A stretch of DNA of 64,000 nucleotides from Methylobacterium pseudosasicola (GCF_900114535.1 NZ_FOTK01000017.1:1-64000); one strand, 5' to 3'. Positions 9,758-19,017 are shown, numbered from the stretch's first letter. The notes: generated by a model not told the origin, from the sequence alone. Numbers and translations: made by a program.

Positions 9758-10558
9758 ATGAAAATTGCAATCATTACGCCATCCCGACTCAAGCGTTCGA
9801 CGCTGGTCGGCAAATCAGATTTTTATTTCTTGGAGCATGCAGTCGCGAGCGCAACGGCTCAGGAGTTCAGCAATAGTCAGCTCACGATCCATTTTTTCGT
9901 CGGAGTCGATGCGGACACCGTGATTCCGGCTCGGCTCGCCGACCATCCGCAAATCACGTTCGTGCGGAGCGAATGCAAAGCCCAGGTCCCCGCCTTGAAC
10001 GCGGCGATCCGGGCGGTGGATGCCAACTGGGACTTCGTCGGCTTCCTTGAGGACGACGACCGCTGGCTGCCGCAATATCTCGCCGTCGCCATCCGGGCCC
10101 TCGACGGATTCGACTTCGTCTCCTCGACTCAACTCGAGGTGAACGAAACCGACGAGCCTGTCCGGATCAACGATTTTCCGGCGCCTTCTGGTTGGCTCAT
10201 GCGCCGCAGCACATTCGAGAAGGTCGGCGCGATCGATCCGTCCTCGAAGTGGCACTACGACAACGAATGGCTCGGTCGCTTGGCCGAAACTGGCTTACGG
10301 CGCGCCCACTTGGTTGAGGCGACGGCACCGGCGAATATGCAGGACGCTTTTCAGGTCCGCCCCTGGCTGGCTAACGTTCTGCGTTTCGGCGGCCCGAACA
10401 TCCACCTTGTGCGCCACGGCTTCGTCCTGCCGCTCGTGTACCGTCTCGTGCATCCGGGATCCGGAACCTCGTATGTCGGCGAGGGTGGGACGGCCAAGGA
10501 GGAGAGTAACGCGGAGTATCAGCGGCTCATCGATCGCTTCGGACGGATCCCGTGGTGA
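9758..10558 (+). CDS. glycosyltransferase, family 2-like
   Basis: A 266-aa GT-A type protein. It begins with MKIAIITPSR, has a nucleotide-sugar binding fold, and carries the acidic motif GFLEDDDRW at about residues 93-101, where the Asp residues coordinate metal and UDP-sugar. A second acidic region is KWHYDNEWLGRLAE at about 164-177. It probably transfers a sugar to a surface glycan at the cytoplasmic face of the inner membrane. No other polysaccharide gene lies next to it; the larger glycan locus is 33 kb away. Lower GC and relaxed codon use set it apart from its neighbours. Confidence 0.82.
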   Translation: MKIAIITPSRLKRSTLVGKSDFYFLEHAVASATAQEFSNSQLTIHFFVGVDADTVIPARLADHPQITFVRSECKAQVPALNAAIRAVDANWDFVGFLEDDDRWLPQYLAVAIRALDGFDFVSSTQLEVNETDEPVRINDFPAPSGWLMRRSTFEKVGAIDPSSKWHYDNEWLGRLAETGLRRAHLVEATAPANMQDAFQVRPWLANVLRFGGPNIHLVRHGFVLPLVYRLVHPGSGTSYVGEGGTAKEESNAEYQRLIDRFGRIPW

Positions 10559-10762
10559 GACCGCAGCGACCTGCGGCCCTCGGATCCCGACTCGATCGCG
10601 TCGCGATCGATCTGGCCTCTCGCTCCTCGACGTGACGCGCCCACGTGGGATGCCGGCCGTGAGGTTCGGCAATTCTTCGAAGGAAACCCCGATAGCGGGC
10701 GAGATAGCCTCAGACTTCGCAGTCTCTTCGAACGGCGGCCCGCGCTTCGCTTCGCCGTATCT

Positions 10763-11947
10763 TCAGCCCCGGCACGCCCGGATCAGCCGCCGGACGAACT
10801 CTGCGCAGGCGGCGAGCTCGTCCCGGGTCACGTATTCGTCGGCCTTGTGGGCCCGGGCGATCGAGCCCGGACCGATCACCACCGCCGGCACGCCGCCCAG
10901 CCGCTCGAACAGCCCGCCCTCCGTCCCGTACGAGACCTTGCCGTGCGCGTTCCGCCCGGCCAGCCGCTTGGCGAGCGTCACGATCGCCGCTTCCGGGTCG
11001 GTGTCGAGGCCGGGATAGTCGATCAGCGGCTCGACCTCGACGCCGCAGGCCGGGTCCGTCGCCCGCATCAGCGGCGCCAGGGTGTCGGTGGCGTAGGCGA
11101 TCGCGGACGCCGCCAGCGCCCCGGCATCGTCGGCGCCGATCGCCCGGTACTCGAATTCCACGCTGCAGGCATCCGGCACGATGTTGAGCGCCGTGCCGCC
11201 CCGGACCACGCTCGACAGGCCGGTGGTGTGGGGCACGTCGTAGAGCGGGTCGCGGGCCCCGTCCCGGGCGATCGCCTCCGCGGACAGCCGGACATGCTCG
11301 ATGAAGCGGGCGGCGTATTCCACCGCGTTGACGCCCGCCGGTGCCAGGGCCGAATGGCTCGCCTTGCCCCGGAAGGTGAGGCGGGCCGCGGACTTGCCCT
11401 TGTGCCCGACCACCACGCCCATCCCGGTGGGCTCGCCGACGAAGCAGCCGAGCGGGCGCGGCCCCCGCTCCAGCATCCGGGCGATCAGCGGCCGCACCCC
11501 GAGGCAGCCGACCTCCTCGTCATACGAGATCGCGATGTGGAGCGGGGTCGCGAGCTCGGCCGCCACCATCTCCGGCAGCAGCGCCAGGCAGACGGCGAGA
11601 AAGCCCTTCATGTCCGAGGTGCCGCGCCCGTAGAGCCGGCCCGCCTCCTCCCGCAGGACGAACGGGTCCGACGACCAGGGCTGGCCCTCGGCCGGCACCA
11701 CGTCGCTGTGGCCGGAGAGCACGTAGCCGGCCCGCGTCGCGAACGGGCCGACGCTGACGAGCAGGGCCGCCTTGGTCCCGGTGGCGTCGGGCACCCGGGC
11801 GACGGCGGCGCCGTGATCCCGGCAATAGCCCTCCGCCCAGTCGATCAGCGGCAGGTTCGAGCGCGCGCTCACCGTGTCGAAGGCCACGAGGGTTTTAAGC
11901 AGCGCCACCGGATCCTGCGCGGCGGGGTTTTTGGCGGCGATCGTCAT
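10763..11947 (-). CDS. argE: M20 family deacylase, acetylornithine deacetylase (ArgE type)
   Basis: A 394-aa two-zinc peptidase-fold enzyme. Visible metal and catalytic motifs are SGHSDVVP (His ligand), YGRGTSDMKG (bridging Asp), SYDEEVGCLG (Glu-Glu), VGEPTGM (Glu ligand) and ARAHKADEY (His ligand). The dimerisation lid domain lies between, at about 190-300. This pattern is that of acetylornithine deacetylase, which makes ornithine from N-acetylornithine. Alphaproteobacteria often use ArgJ instead, so related acyl-amino-acid deacylase activity is possible. The start at ATG 11947 precedes the fold; an upstream ATG 39 nt away is an alternative. Confidence 0.87.
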   Translation of the reverse strand: MTIAAKNPAAQDPVALLKTLVAFDTVSARSNLPLIDWAEGYCRDHGAAVARVPDATGTKAALLVSVGPFATRAGYVLSGHSDVVPAEGQPWSSDPFVLREEAGRLYGRGTSDMKGFLAVCLALLPEMVAAELATPLHIAISYDEEVGCLGVRPLIARMLERGPRPLGCFVGEPTGMGVVVGHKGKSAARLTFRGKASHSALAPAGVNAVEYAARFIEHVRLSAEAIARDGARDPLYDVPHTTGLSSVVRGGTALNIVPDACSVEFEYRAIGADDAGALAASAIAYATDTLAPLMRATDPACGVEVEPLIDYPGLDTDPEAAIVTLAKRLAGRNAHGKVSYGTEGGLFERLGGVPAVVIGPGSIARAHKADEYVTRDELAACAEFVRRLIRACRG

Positions 11948-12100
11948 CGGGCGGCTCGCGGGGTCTCGGGGGAGGGCGTCCCGCATCCTACGAGGTTTTC
12001 GCAAGCTTCGGACCGGTGAAAACCGCCCTGCCCCGGAACCAGGCGCGCGGCGCAGCGTAGCTGCCGGTGAAGGCCCCGCCGCGCCCTGCGAGCCCGAACC

Positions 12101-12391
12101 ATGCGCCCCCTGATCCTCGCGACCCTGATGCCGACGGCGGTGCTGCTGGCGATCGCCCCGGCCGAGGCCCGATCGCTCCATCGGAAGCCAAGCCACCGGC
12201 AAATGTCCGACATGGACGTAACCCTGGCCCGCAGGGCCGAGGGCGACCGGCTCCGGGGCTGGCGGGCCTGGCAGGCGCCCCGGTCCTTCGCCCGCGCCCT
12301 TCCCCCGGCCACGCGGGAGCGGGTCGCGGCCCCGCCGTTTACCGGCTGGGGCTACGGCGGCACGATCCCGGGGGCTTGGCCCGGCTTCTGA
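12101..12391 (+). CDS. small exported protein of unknown function
   Basis: A 96-aa protein with an N-terminal signal peptide (ILATLMPTAVLLAIAPAEA, cleavage near residues 22-24). The mature part is basic, then Pro/Gly/Trp-rich (FTGWGYGGTIPGAWPGF at the end). I do not recognise the family. It lies divergently from argE and just before a HbpS-like gene. Confidence 0.6.
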   Translation: MRPLILATLMPTAVLLAIAPAEARSLHRKPSHRQMSDMDVTLARRAEGDRLRGWRAWQAPRSFARALPPATRERVAAPPFTGWGYGGTIPGAWPGF

Positions 12392-12431
12392 CCCGCTGCC
12401 CCCCCCGCCGAGACCGTTGCCGAGGCCCGCG

Positions 12432-12866
12432 ATGACCGCCACCACCCGTCCCGCCGCCCGGCTCACCCATGCGGCGGCGCTGACCGCCCTCCAGGCGGCA
12501 ATCGCCCACGCGGAGGCGATCGGCGTGCCGGAGAACGTCGCTGTGGTCGACGCCGACGGCAACCTGCTCGCCTTCCTGCGCATGGACGGCGCCAAGCTCT
12601 TGTCCCGCGAGAGCGCGCTCGCCAAGGCGGTGACCGCCGCCTCGAACGGCGCGCCCACCGGCCGCCTCCCCGCCGATCTCGCCGTGACGGTCGCCCTCGC
12701 CTCCGGCGGCCGGCTGACCAACCTCCCGGGGGGCCTGCCGATCGTGATCGACGGTGTCTGCCTGGGCGGCATCGGGGTCGGCTCCGGCGCCAGCGACCAG
12801 GATGTCGCGGTGGCTCGTGCCGCCCTGCGGGCGATCGGCGCTCAGGATCCGGGCGCTGCCCCCTGA
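12432..12866 (+). CDS. GlcG/HbpS-family heme-binding-like protein
   Basis: A 144-aa protein of the GlcG/HbpS fold: an N-terminal helix (LTHAAALTALQAAIAHAEAI), a central beta sheet (VAVVDADGNLLAFLRMDGA) and the characteristic glycine-rich tail (GVCLGGIGVGSGASDQDVAVA). Family members bind heme (HbpS) or accompany glycolate oxidase, but this copy has no such neighbours. The start is ATG 12432; a TTG at 12417 would add five residues. Confidence 0.85.
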   Translation: MTATTRPAARLTHAAALTALQAAIAHAEAIGVPENVAVVDADGNLLAFLRMDGAKLLSRESALAKAVTAASNGAPTGRLPADLAVTVALASGGRLTNLPGGLPIVIDGVCLGGIGVGSGASDQDVAVARAALRAIGAQDPGAAP

Positions 12867-12933
12867 GCCGGGCGCCTCGACCCGGGTCCCGCGGCCTGTC
12901 ATGGTGTGGCGGGAGGCCGGGAGACAACCCACG

Positions 12934-13800
12934 ATGGCTCTGGATTTCCGCCTGGACGACCCGAACCCGGCCGATCCGCGCCGCCGCTGGGCCGAGCTCG
13001 ACCGGGACGCCCGCAGCGCCTGCTACGACAACACCCGCGCGGTCGCCGACAGCGCCGCCCAGGTGGCCGCCCGCGACGCCGCCTCGGCCGCCTACCGGGC
13101 CGCGCATCCGGCCGGCCTCGACATCCCGTACGGCCCGGGCGCCCGCAACGCCCTCGACCTCTACCCGGCCCGCGACGCCTCGGCCCCCGCCCTGGTCTTC
13201 CTCCACGGCGGCTACTGGCAGCGCGGCGCCCGGGAGCTGTTCGCCTGCTTCGCCGAGGGACCGAACGCCGCCGGCTGGTCGGTGGCGATGGTCGGCTACA
13301 CCCTCGCCCCGGAGGCGAGCCTGACCCGGATCGCGGCCGAGATCGGCGCGGCGCTCGACTGGATCGGTAGCCACGGACCCGCGCACGGGATCGGCGGCCC
13401 CCTGGTTCTGGCCGGCTGGTCGGCGGGCGGGCTGCTGACCGCCCTGCATCTCGGCCACCCGGCAATCGCCGCGGGGCTCGCGATCTCGGGCGTCTACGAT
13501 CTCGCCCCGATCCGCCAGACCGCCCTCGACGACAAGCTGCGCCTCACGGAAGCCGAGGTCGAGACCCTGTCGCCCCTGCGCCTGCCCGTGGTGGGCAAGC
13601 CGCTCTGCGTCGCCTATGGCAGCCGCGAGCTGCCGGCCCTGATCCACGACGCCCGCAACCTGCACGCCCTGCGGGCGGCGGCCCATGCACCGGGTCCCCT
13701 GCTGCCGGTGTCCGGGGCCGAGCATTTCTCGGTGCTCGGCGAGTTGCGTCGGCCGGGCGGGATCCTGGTGCGGGCGGCGCATGCGCTGCTCGGAGGCTGA
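12934..13800 (+). CDS. alpha/beta hydrolase, kynurenine-formamidase/BD-FAE-like esterase
   Basis: A 288-aa alpha/beta hydrolase. It shows the oxyanion-hole motif FLHGGYWQ, the nucleophile elbow GWSAGG (Ser catalytic), a late Asp region and the C-terminal GAEHFSV with the catalytic His. The HGGYW plus GWSAGG combination is typical of small arylformamidase/carboxylesterase enzymes. No tryptophan-degradation gene is adjacent, so the substrate is uncertain. The start is ATG 12934, preceded by GGGAG. It lies 67 nt after the HbpS-like gene and may share its transcript. Confidence 0.87.
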   Translation: MALDFRLDDPNPADPRRRWAELDRDARSACYDNTRAVADSAAQVAARDAASAAYRAAHPAGLDIPYGPGARNALDLYPARDASAPALVFLHGGYWQRGARELFACFAEGPNAAGWSVAMVGYTLAPEASLTRIAAEIGAALDWIGSHGPAHGIGGPLVLAGWSAGGLLTALHLGHPAIAAGLAISGVYDLAPIRQTALDDKLRLTEAEVETLSPLRLPVVGKPLCVAYGSRELPALIHDARNLHALRAAAHAPGPLLPVSGAEHFSVLGELRRPGGILVRAAHALLGG

Positions 13801-13986
13801 GCGCAAGGGCGGTGGAGGGGTCGTGGAGAGGTCGTGTAAGGGCGCATCTGTGCAACACAGGATTGCACGCGCGATGGCTCGTCCTGATACGGCCTTGCTG
13901 AGCCCTCCCGCGCGTGCTGTGACGGACGGGCTCGGACGCGGCCCGTCTCGACCGAGGGCGGGCCGGTCGGGTTCCGGGGAGAGCGG

Positions 13987-15867
13987 ATGCAAGCGGTCGC
14001 CCGATCCGGGCCTGTAGCGGCGGCGGGATCGCAGGCCGATCCGGCTGCCCCGACCGATCCCGTCCGCCGGCGGCCGCTGGTGCCGCGGCTGCGCCTGGTG
14101 CTGGCCCTGGGCTTCGGGACCTTGGGCTTCCTCGCCGCCCTGGCCCTGGCCATCCTGGTGAGCCGTGAGGCGACGCGCCGGCTCGAGGCCGAGGTCGGCG
14201 GCCAGCTCGCCGAGATCGCCGGGCAGATGGCGCGGAGCCTCGATCTCGGCATGTTCGAGCGCTGGCGCGACATCCAGATCGCCGCCGGCTCGGACCGCCT
14301 GCGCGATCCCGGGACCGGGACCGAGGCCAAGCGCGCCGTGATGGAGCGTCTCCAGGCCACCTACCCGGCCTACTCGATCATCGGGCTGATCGATCCGGAC
14401 GGGCGCATTGCGGTCACCAGCACCGGCGCTCTGGAGGGGGCCGACGTCTCCGGCCGCGACTATTTCCAGGGGGCCCGAGAAAGGCCGTTCGTCGGGGACG
14501 TCCATCCGGCCAAGCTCCTGCAGGCGGTGCTGGCGCCGAAGACGCCTGACGCGGCGGCCCGCGAGCCCCTGCGCCTCCTCGACCTCGCCACCCCGGTCCG
14601 GGCCCCGGATGGGCGCTTCCTCGGGGTGCTCGCCGCCCATCTCGACTGGACCTGGGCGCGCGACATGGCGCGCATCCTCGAAGGCTCGCTCCGCAGCCAC
14701 CGGGGCGGGGCCGAGATCCTGATCCTGTCCCGGGACGGCACCGTGCTGCTCGGGCCTGCCGCGCTCCAGGGCAGCCGCCTCCCCGAGACCGTGCTGTCCG
14801 GCGGGCGTCCCCTCGACCCGCAGGGCACGAGCCGGCTCGGCCCCTGGCCCGACAGCACCGCCAGCTATCTCAGCGCGAGCGCGCGCACGACCGGATACCG
14901 CGACTACCCCGGCCTCGGCTGGCAGGTGGTGGTGCGCCAGACCGAGGACCGGGCCCTGGCCTCGGTGGCGGCCCTGCGCTGGAACATCCTGGCCGCGGGC
15001 AGCGCGGTGGCGCTCGCCGCGGCGATGCTCGCCTGGCTCCTCGCTGCCCTGATCGCCCGGCCGCTGCGGGACCTTGCGGTCGCCGCCGGGGCGCTGGGTC
15101 GCGACGCGCCGCTGCCGCCCCTGCCCCGGGCGATCGTGCGCGAGGGCGCGATGATCGCCGACGCCCTCACGGGGGCGGCGGACGAGCTCGCCCGGCGCGC
15201 GGAGGCCCATCGCCTCCTCGTCGACGAGTTGAACCACCGGGTGAAGAACACCCTCGCCACCGTGCAGTCGATGGCGGCCCAGAGCCTCAAGAATCTCGGC
15301 GACGGCGCCGAGGCCGGGCGCGAAGCCTTCGAGGCGCGGCTGCTCAGCCTGTCCCGGGCCCACGACGTCCTGACCCGCGAGAGCTGGATCGGCGCCGATC
15401 TGCGGGGGATCGCCGACCAGGCGGCTCGGCCGTTCCAGGGCGCGGCACCGCGCATCACCCTGGACGGCCCGGACCTGCGCCTGCCCCCCGAGATGGCGCT
15501 CGCGCTCACGATGATCCTGCACGAATTGTGCACCAACGCGGTCAAGTACGGCGCCCTCTCGGTCCCGGGCGGGCGGGCGGCGCTCGGCTGGGCGCTGGAG
15601 ACCGCGCCGGGCGGCACCCGGACCCTGCGGATGACCTGGCGCGAGTGCGGCGGGCCGCCGGTCGCCGTCCCGTCGCGCCGGGGTTTCGGCACCCGCCTGC
15701 TGGAGCGCGGCTTCGCCGGACGCGACAGCGCCACCCTGGCCTACGAGCCGGATGGCCTCGTCTACGCGGCGGCCGCGCCGTTGCCCGCCGCCCTCGGGCC
15801 GGAACCCGCCGCCCTGCGGATGGTCGGCCCCGTGGGCGACATCCGGCACGGGCGCGGGCTCGACTGA
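13987..15867 (+). CDS. membrane sensor histidine kinase, HWE family
   Basis: A 626-aa kinase. TM helix 1 is at about residues 35-60 (LVLALGFGTLGFLAALALAI), followed by a periplasmic dCache-like sensor domain (about 65-330). TM helix 2 is at about 335-360, then a HAMP-like linker. The kinase domain has the phospho-acceptor His in VDELNHRVKNTLATV (about residue 417) and an ATP-binding part with LHELCTNAVKYGAL (N box) and RRGFGTRLLERG (G box). NHRVKNTLA is the mark of HWE/HisKA_2 kinases, which in Methylobacterium often feed the general stress response or chemotaxis-like regulators. No partner regulator is adjacent. Confidence 0.93.
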   Translation: MQAVARSGPVAAAGSQADPAAPTDPVRRRPLVPRLRLVLALGFGTLGFLAALALAILVSREATRRLEAEVGGQLAEIAGQMARSLDLGMFERWRDIQIAAGSDRLRDPGTGTEAKRAVMERLQATYPAYSIIGLIDPDGRIAVTSTGALEGADVSGRDYFQGARERPFVGDVHPAKLLQAVLAPKTPDAAAREPLRLLDLATPVRAPDGRFLGVLAAHLDWTWARDMARILEGSLRSHRGGAEILILSRDGTVLLGPAALQGSRLPETVLSGGRPLDPQGTSRLGPWPDSTASYLSASARTTGYRDYPGLGWQVVVRQTEDRALASVAALRWNILAAGSAVALAAAMLAWLLAALIARPLRDLAVAAGALGRDAPLPPLPRAIVREGAMIADALTGAADELARRAEAHRLLVDELNHRVKNTLATVQSMAAQSLKNLGDGAEAGREAFEARLLSLSRAHDVLTRESWIGADLRGIADQAARPFQGAAPRITLDGPDLRLPPEMALALTMILHELCTNAVKYGALSVPGGRAALGWALETAPGGTRTLRMTWRECGGPPVAVPSRRGFGTRLLERGFAGRDSATLAYEPDGLVYAAAAPLPAALGPEPAALRMVGPVGDIRHGRGLD

Positions 15868-16154
15868 GCCGGTCTCCTCCCCCGGCATCGATCCGGATCG
15901 ACTCCTGCCGCGCCCTGCCGCGGCGGTGCGAATGCCGCGTGCAGGCGTACGACGCCGATTAATCCCGGCCCTCGACAGATATCGCGGCGCCGAGGTGCGG
16001 CTCCGCACAAATAGATTGGCGGAATGGATTAAATTTTACCTATTTTTACTGTGCTGGAACGCACATCGACTTTGAACGACGACGGCTATGTTCAATTCAT
16101 CGGCACAGGACGCGGTGTCCCGAGCCAGCATGACGAACACAGGCGGAGCTTCAC

Positions 16155-16463
16155 ATGACGCGCACGATCCCCCAGCGCTTCCTGACCCTCGGCCTCCTGG
16201 CCGGTGCCCTCGCCCTGCCGATGGCGGCGCAGGCCGGAGAGGGCGGCGGCGGCAGCCGGCAGGCCGCCGGCGGCGGGCACATGAGTTCCTATGTCAGTGA
16301 TCCCTCCCACGATCCGCGCTCTCTGCATTCGCAGCAGATGGGCAGCGGCCAGCTCCTCGGCGCCCCGATGGTGCATGACGGGGCCCGGACCGCGGTCTCG
16401 CGCCGCACCGTGATCGATCCCCATTGGGCGTCCGGGCATGTCGAGCGCCGCGTCCGCCGCTGA
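16155..16463 (+). CDS. small exported protein of unknown function
   Basis: A 102-aa protein with a clear signal peptide (LTLGLLAGALALPMAAQA, cleavage about residue 27/28). The mature part starts with a Gly-rich stretch (GEGGGGSRQAAGGGH) and ends Arg-rich. The family is not recognised. It is preceded by a 287-bp gap whose last ~150 bp are AT-rich, and followed by hairpin repeats. Confidence 0.65.
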   Translation: MTRTIPQRFLTLGLLAGALALPMAAQAGEGGGGSRQAAGGGHMSSYVSDPSHDPRSLHSQQMGSGQLLGAPMVHDGARTAVSRRTVIDPHWASGHVERRVRR

Positions 16464-16480
16464 CGCAATCCGAGACCGAC

Positions 16481-16519
16481 GCGCGCAGCGTCCGAACCCA
16501 ATATCCGGGCGCTGCGCGC
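16481..16519. repeat. inverted repeat, possible terminator
   Basis: Arms 16481-16490 (GCGCGCAGCG) and 16510-16519 (CGCTGCGCGC) are perfectly complementary across a 19-nt loop, 17 nt after the stop of the preceding small exported protein. There is no T tract, so its role as a terminator is uncertain. Confidence 0.5.
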
Positions 16520-16531
16520 GGCCTTGACGTC

Positions 16532-16574
16532 CGCATCATCCCGAAAGCCGGAACCCTGCTTTCGGGATGATGCG
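16532..16574. repeat. REP-like hairpin, perfect copy 2
   Basis: Perfect 16-bp arms: CGCATCATCCCGAAAG (16532-16547) and CTTTCGGGATGATGCG (16559-16574) around an 11-nt loop. The same element occurs at 38918-38958 and, degenerate, at 8720-8765. Confidence 0.85.
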
Positions 16575-16724
16575 CGCAGAGCCCCTCGGGCGACCCGCCT
16601 TCCGATCCCCCCACATCCCCCTGCACGAACCCAGCACGCAGCGCCGGTGCGGCGCTCGCGGGGATCCCGCGTGCCCCTGTCCGAACCCCTCTCAGCCCTA
16701 TCCCCTGCCGCAGAGACCGCATCC

Positions 16725-17402
16725 GTGAACAGCATCATCCAGGGCATCGCCAGCTTCCAGGGCAGCGTCTTCCCGGGCCAGCGCCAGATGTACCAGCAGC
16801 TCGTGCGCGACGGTCAGCACCCGAGCGCCCTGATCATCGCCTGCGCGGATTCCCGGGTCTCGCCCGAGCACATCACCCAGGCCGGGCCGGGCGACCTGTT
16901 CGTCTGCCGCAACGCCGGCAACATCGTGCCCCCGGCCTCCGACGTGGTCGGCGGCGTCTCCTCGGCGATCGAGTACGCCGTGGTGGCCCTGGGGGTGCGC
17001 GACATCGTGATCTGCGGCCATTCCGATTGCGGCGCCATGAGCGGCCTGATGAAGCCGGATCTCGCGAAGAAGATGCCCAGCGTCGCGGCCTGGCTGCGCC
17101 ACGCCGAGGCCGCCGAGCGCATCGTCTGCGAGGCCTATCCGGAGGGGATGGATCCGCAGGAGCGGCACCGGGCGCTGGCTCTGGAGAATGTGGTGGTGCA
17201 GCTCGCCCATCTGCGCACCCATCCGAGCGTGGCCGTCGGCCTGGCCAAGGGCTCCCTGCGCCTGCACGGCTGGTTCTTCGAGATCGAGTCCGGCGCGCTC
17301 CTGGCCTATGACGGCACCACCGGGCGGTTCCGGCCGATCGCCGAGGCGGACATGCCGGTGGCCCAGTCGCCCTTGCCGGGGGACCGGATGCGGGCGGCGT
17401 AG
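16725..17402 (+). CDS. beta-class carbonic anhydrase
   Basis: A 225-aa enzyme interconverting CO2 and bicarbonate in the cytoplasm. Zinc ligands C40 (IIACADSRV, with the D42/R44 dyad), H99 and C102 (CGHSDCGAM) are all present. Length is normal for the beta class. The start was taken as GTG 16725, directly before the first conserved helix; longer in-frame options (e.g. GTG 16671) add non-conserved sequence. The gene is monocistronic. Confidence 0.93.
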   Translation: MNSIIQGIASFQGSVFPGQRQMYQQLVRDGQHPSALIIACADSRVSPEHITQAGPGDLFVCRNAGNIVPPASDVVGGVSSAIEYAVVALGVRDIVICGHSDCGAMSGLMKPDLAKKMPSVAAWLRHAEAAERIVCEAYPEGMDPQERHRALALENVVVQLAHLRTHPSVAVGLAKGSLRLHGWFFEIESGALLAYDGTTGRFRPIAEADMPVAQSPLPGDRMRAA

Positions 17403-17632
17403 GCGCCGACCGGACGGGATGTCTCTCAGGTTATCTTGGTCCGCCGACGATTGATCGCCAGCGGGCCGGCGACTTTGTCCGCGCGTATAGAGCCTTCGAT
17501 CCAGGATCTTGGCATCCGGTTAAGCCTGAATCTTCGCGCCCTTTTAAGATGCCAGCGCCACACTCGCCCGGTCCGGCCGCCCCGTAAGCTTGGGATCCGC
17601 CGGATGCGCGTCCTCGGCAGGGAGCTTCGTCG

Positions 17633-17944
17633 ATGTTCAGGTTCCTCGCGGCCCCGATCGCCTGCCTGGTCCTGACCGGGGCCGCGGCCGCGCAGGAGCG
17701 GACCGACGGCTCCCGGCCGGTGGCGGCGAGCTCGGTTGCGAATGCGCAGCTCCCGGACCAAGAGCCCCGCCTCCTGCTCGACAGCCTCGCGCTGCGTCAC
17801 CCGGAGCCCGAGGCCGCCCAGACCACCTCGGCCCTGAGGATCCCGGCCGACTTGCCCAAGGAGGCGCTCCGGGCGGCCCCCAGGCCCTGGTGCGCCCAGG
17901 ACAGGCGCGTCGGCACCGGCGCCGGCTTCTGCCTGATCAATTGA
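17633..17944 (+). CDS. small exported protein of unknown function
   Basis: A 103-aa protein with a signal peptide (FLAAPIACLVLTGAAAA, cleavage before QERTD). The mature region has two cysteines near the C terminus (PWCAQD and GFCLIN) that could form a disulfide in the periplasm. No family recognised. It ends 22 nt before the stop of a convergent small membrane protein. Confidence 0.62.
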   Translation: MFRFLAAPIACLVLTGAAAAQERTDGSRPVAASSVANAQLPDQEPRLLLDSLALRHPEPEAAQTTSALRIPADLPKEALRAAPRPWCAQDRRVGTGAGFCLIN

Positions 17945-17966
17945 CGGCCCGGCGTCTGCGGGTCGT

Positions 17967-18185
17967 TCAGGACGCCGCGGAGACCGGGCTCGGGCCCAAG
18001 ACCGCGTCCGCCTCCGGGGCGTAGTCGAGGGAGGCGACGAGCAGCACCAGGACGGCCGCCAGGATCGCCGCGGCGGCGAGCACCCGGGTGAGGATCTCGG
18101 CCTGCCCACGGGCGGCATGGATCACCGCACAGCCCAGCGCGAAGGCGCAGACCTGCGCGGCCGGTGCGGCGAGCGCCACCGTCAT
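17967..18185 (-). CDS. small membrane protein of unknown function
   Basis: A 72-aa protein with two hydrophobic segments (residues 5-25 and 35-52, ILAAVLVLLVASLDYAP). The ATG at 18185 gives a compact membrane protein; an ATG further upstream adds a basic leader. No family recognised. It is flanked by the convergent gene at 17633-17944. Confidence 0.5.
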   Translation of the reverse strand: MTVALAAPAAQVCAFALGCAVIHAARGQAEILTRVLAAAAILAAVLVLLVASLDYAPEADAVLGPSPVSAAS

Positions 18186-18372
18186 GGGGTCACCGCGCGG
18201 GATGGCGCGTCGCTGTGCATGGTTCACGATCCTCAAGCGGCCCCGATCGAGACGATCCGGGACCGTACAATCGGTGGCGCGGCGGCGCGTCCCCCATATG
18301 GGTCAGGCCCGGTCGGGGTCGGCTCCGGGCCGCGGAGCGTCACGGCATTGTGACTGCCGGCCTCGTCGTCCC

Positions 18373-19017
18373 TCAAGCCTCCGGATCGTGGTCCTGCCCG
18401 GATCGGGACTCCGCGGCCAGGGCGTAGGTGGCCTCGGCGACGCGGCGCAGGGGGCCTCCCGGGCCGGACCGCTTCCACAGGCGGGTGTTCAGGGCCGCCA
18501 CCGGATCGCGCCCCGGCAGGGTGAAGCCGCGGGCCAGGAGGATCTCCAGGATCTCGCCGGCATGCATCGGCCGGCCCGCCTCCCGGATCGCCGCGCAGGC
18601 CGCCTCCACCAGCGCGCGGCCGTAGCGGCGGGCGGCCGCCGCATCCTCCGTGAAGGCGACCGCCGGCGGAATCCCGTCCGCCTCCCCATCCGGCGGGCCG
18701 TGCCGGGTCTCACGCGGTGGGGTGTCCCAGGCCTCGAACCCGATCGGGTCCGAGACCGGCCGAGCCCCGCGCGGCGGGCTAGCCCCGACGGGCGTGTCGG
18801 GGGCCGCGACCGCCGGCGACTCCGGCGCGGGCCGGGCGGGCGACCCCGGCGCGTCGCCCCTTCCGCGATCGGCAGGGGCCGGTCCGCTCCCCGCCCCGCT
18901 CAAGCGCCGGCCGAGTTCCAGGTAGAGCACGAGATCGGCGATTTCCCGGTCGAGCGCCTCGCGCTGGCGGCGCAATGCGGCGAGCCGCGCTTCGATCTCG
19001 TCCTCCGACAGGCCCAT
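18373..19017 (-). CDS. coiled-coil protein with C-terminal HARE-HTH-like winged helix
   Basis: A 214-aa protein. Residues about 3-40 form a charged coiled coil (EIEARLAALRRQREALDREI). Residues about 42-120 are Pro/Ala-rich and probably disordered. Residues about 130-207 contain a domain resembling the HARE-HTH (HB1/ASXL) winged helix: RPMHAGEILEILLARGF, then NTRLWKRSG and ATYALA. HARE-HTH domains are thought to bind or sense modified DNA and are found in restriction and regulatory proteins. The similarity is by pattern only. It lies downstream of, and on the same strand as, the plasmid-type repA, separated by a hairpin and a cluster of GGAAT/ATTCC motifs. Confidence 0.6.
   Translation of the reverse strand: MGLSEDEIEARLAALRRQREALDREIADLVLYLELGRRLSGAGSGPAPADRGRGDAPGSPARPAPESPAVAAPDTPVGASPPRGARPVSDPIGFEAWDTPPRETRHGPPDGEADGIPPAVAFTEDAAAARRYGRALVEAACAAIREAGRPMHAGEILEILLARGFTLPGRDPVAALNTRLWKRSGPGGPLRRVAEATYALAAESRSGQDHDPEA

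Noticed and set aside
12463..16008. A 1181-codon open frame on the minus strand
   Set aside because: It is antisense to the HbpS-like, hydrolase and histidine-kinase genes, has no domain-like sequence, and arises from the lack of AT-rich stop codons in GC-rich DNA.
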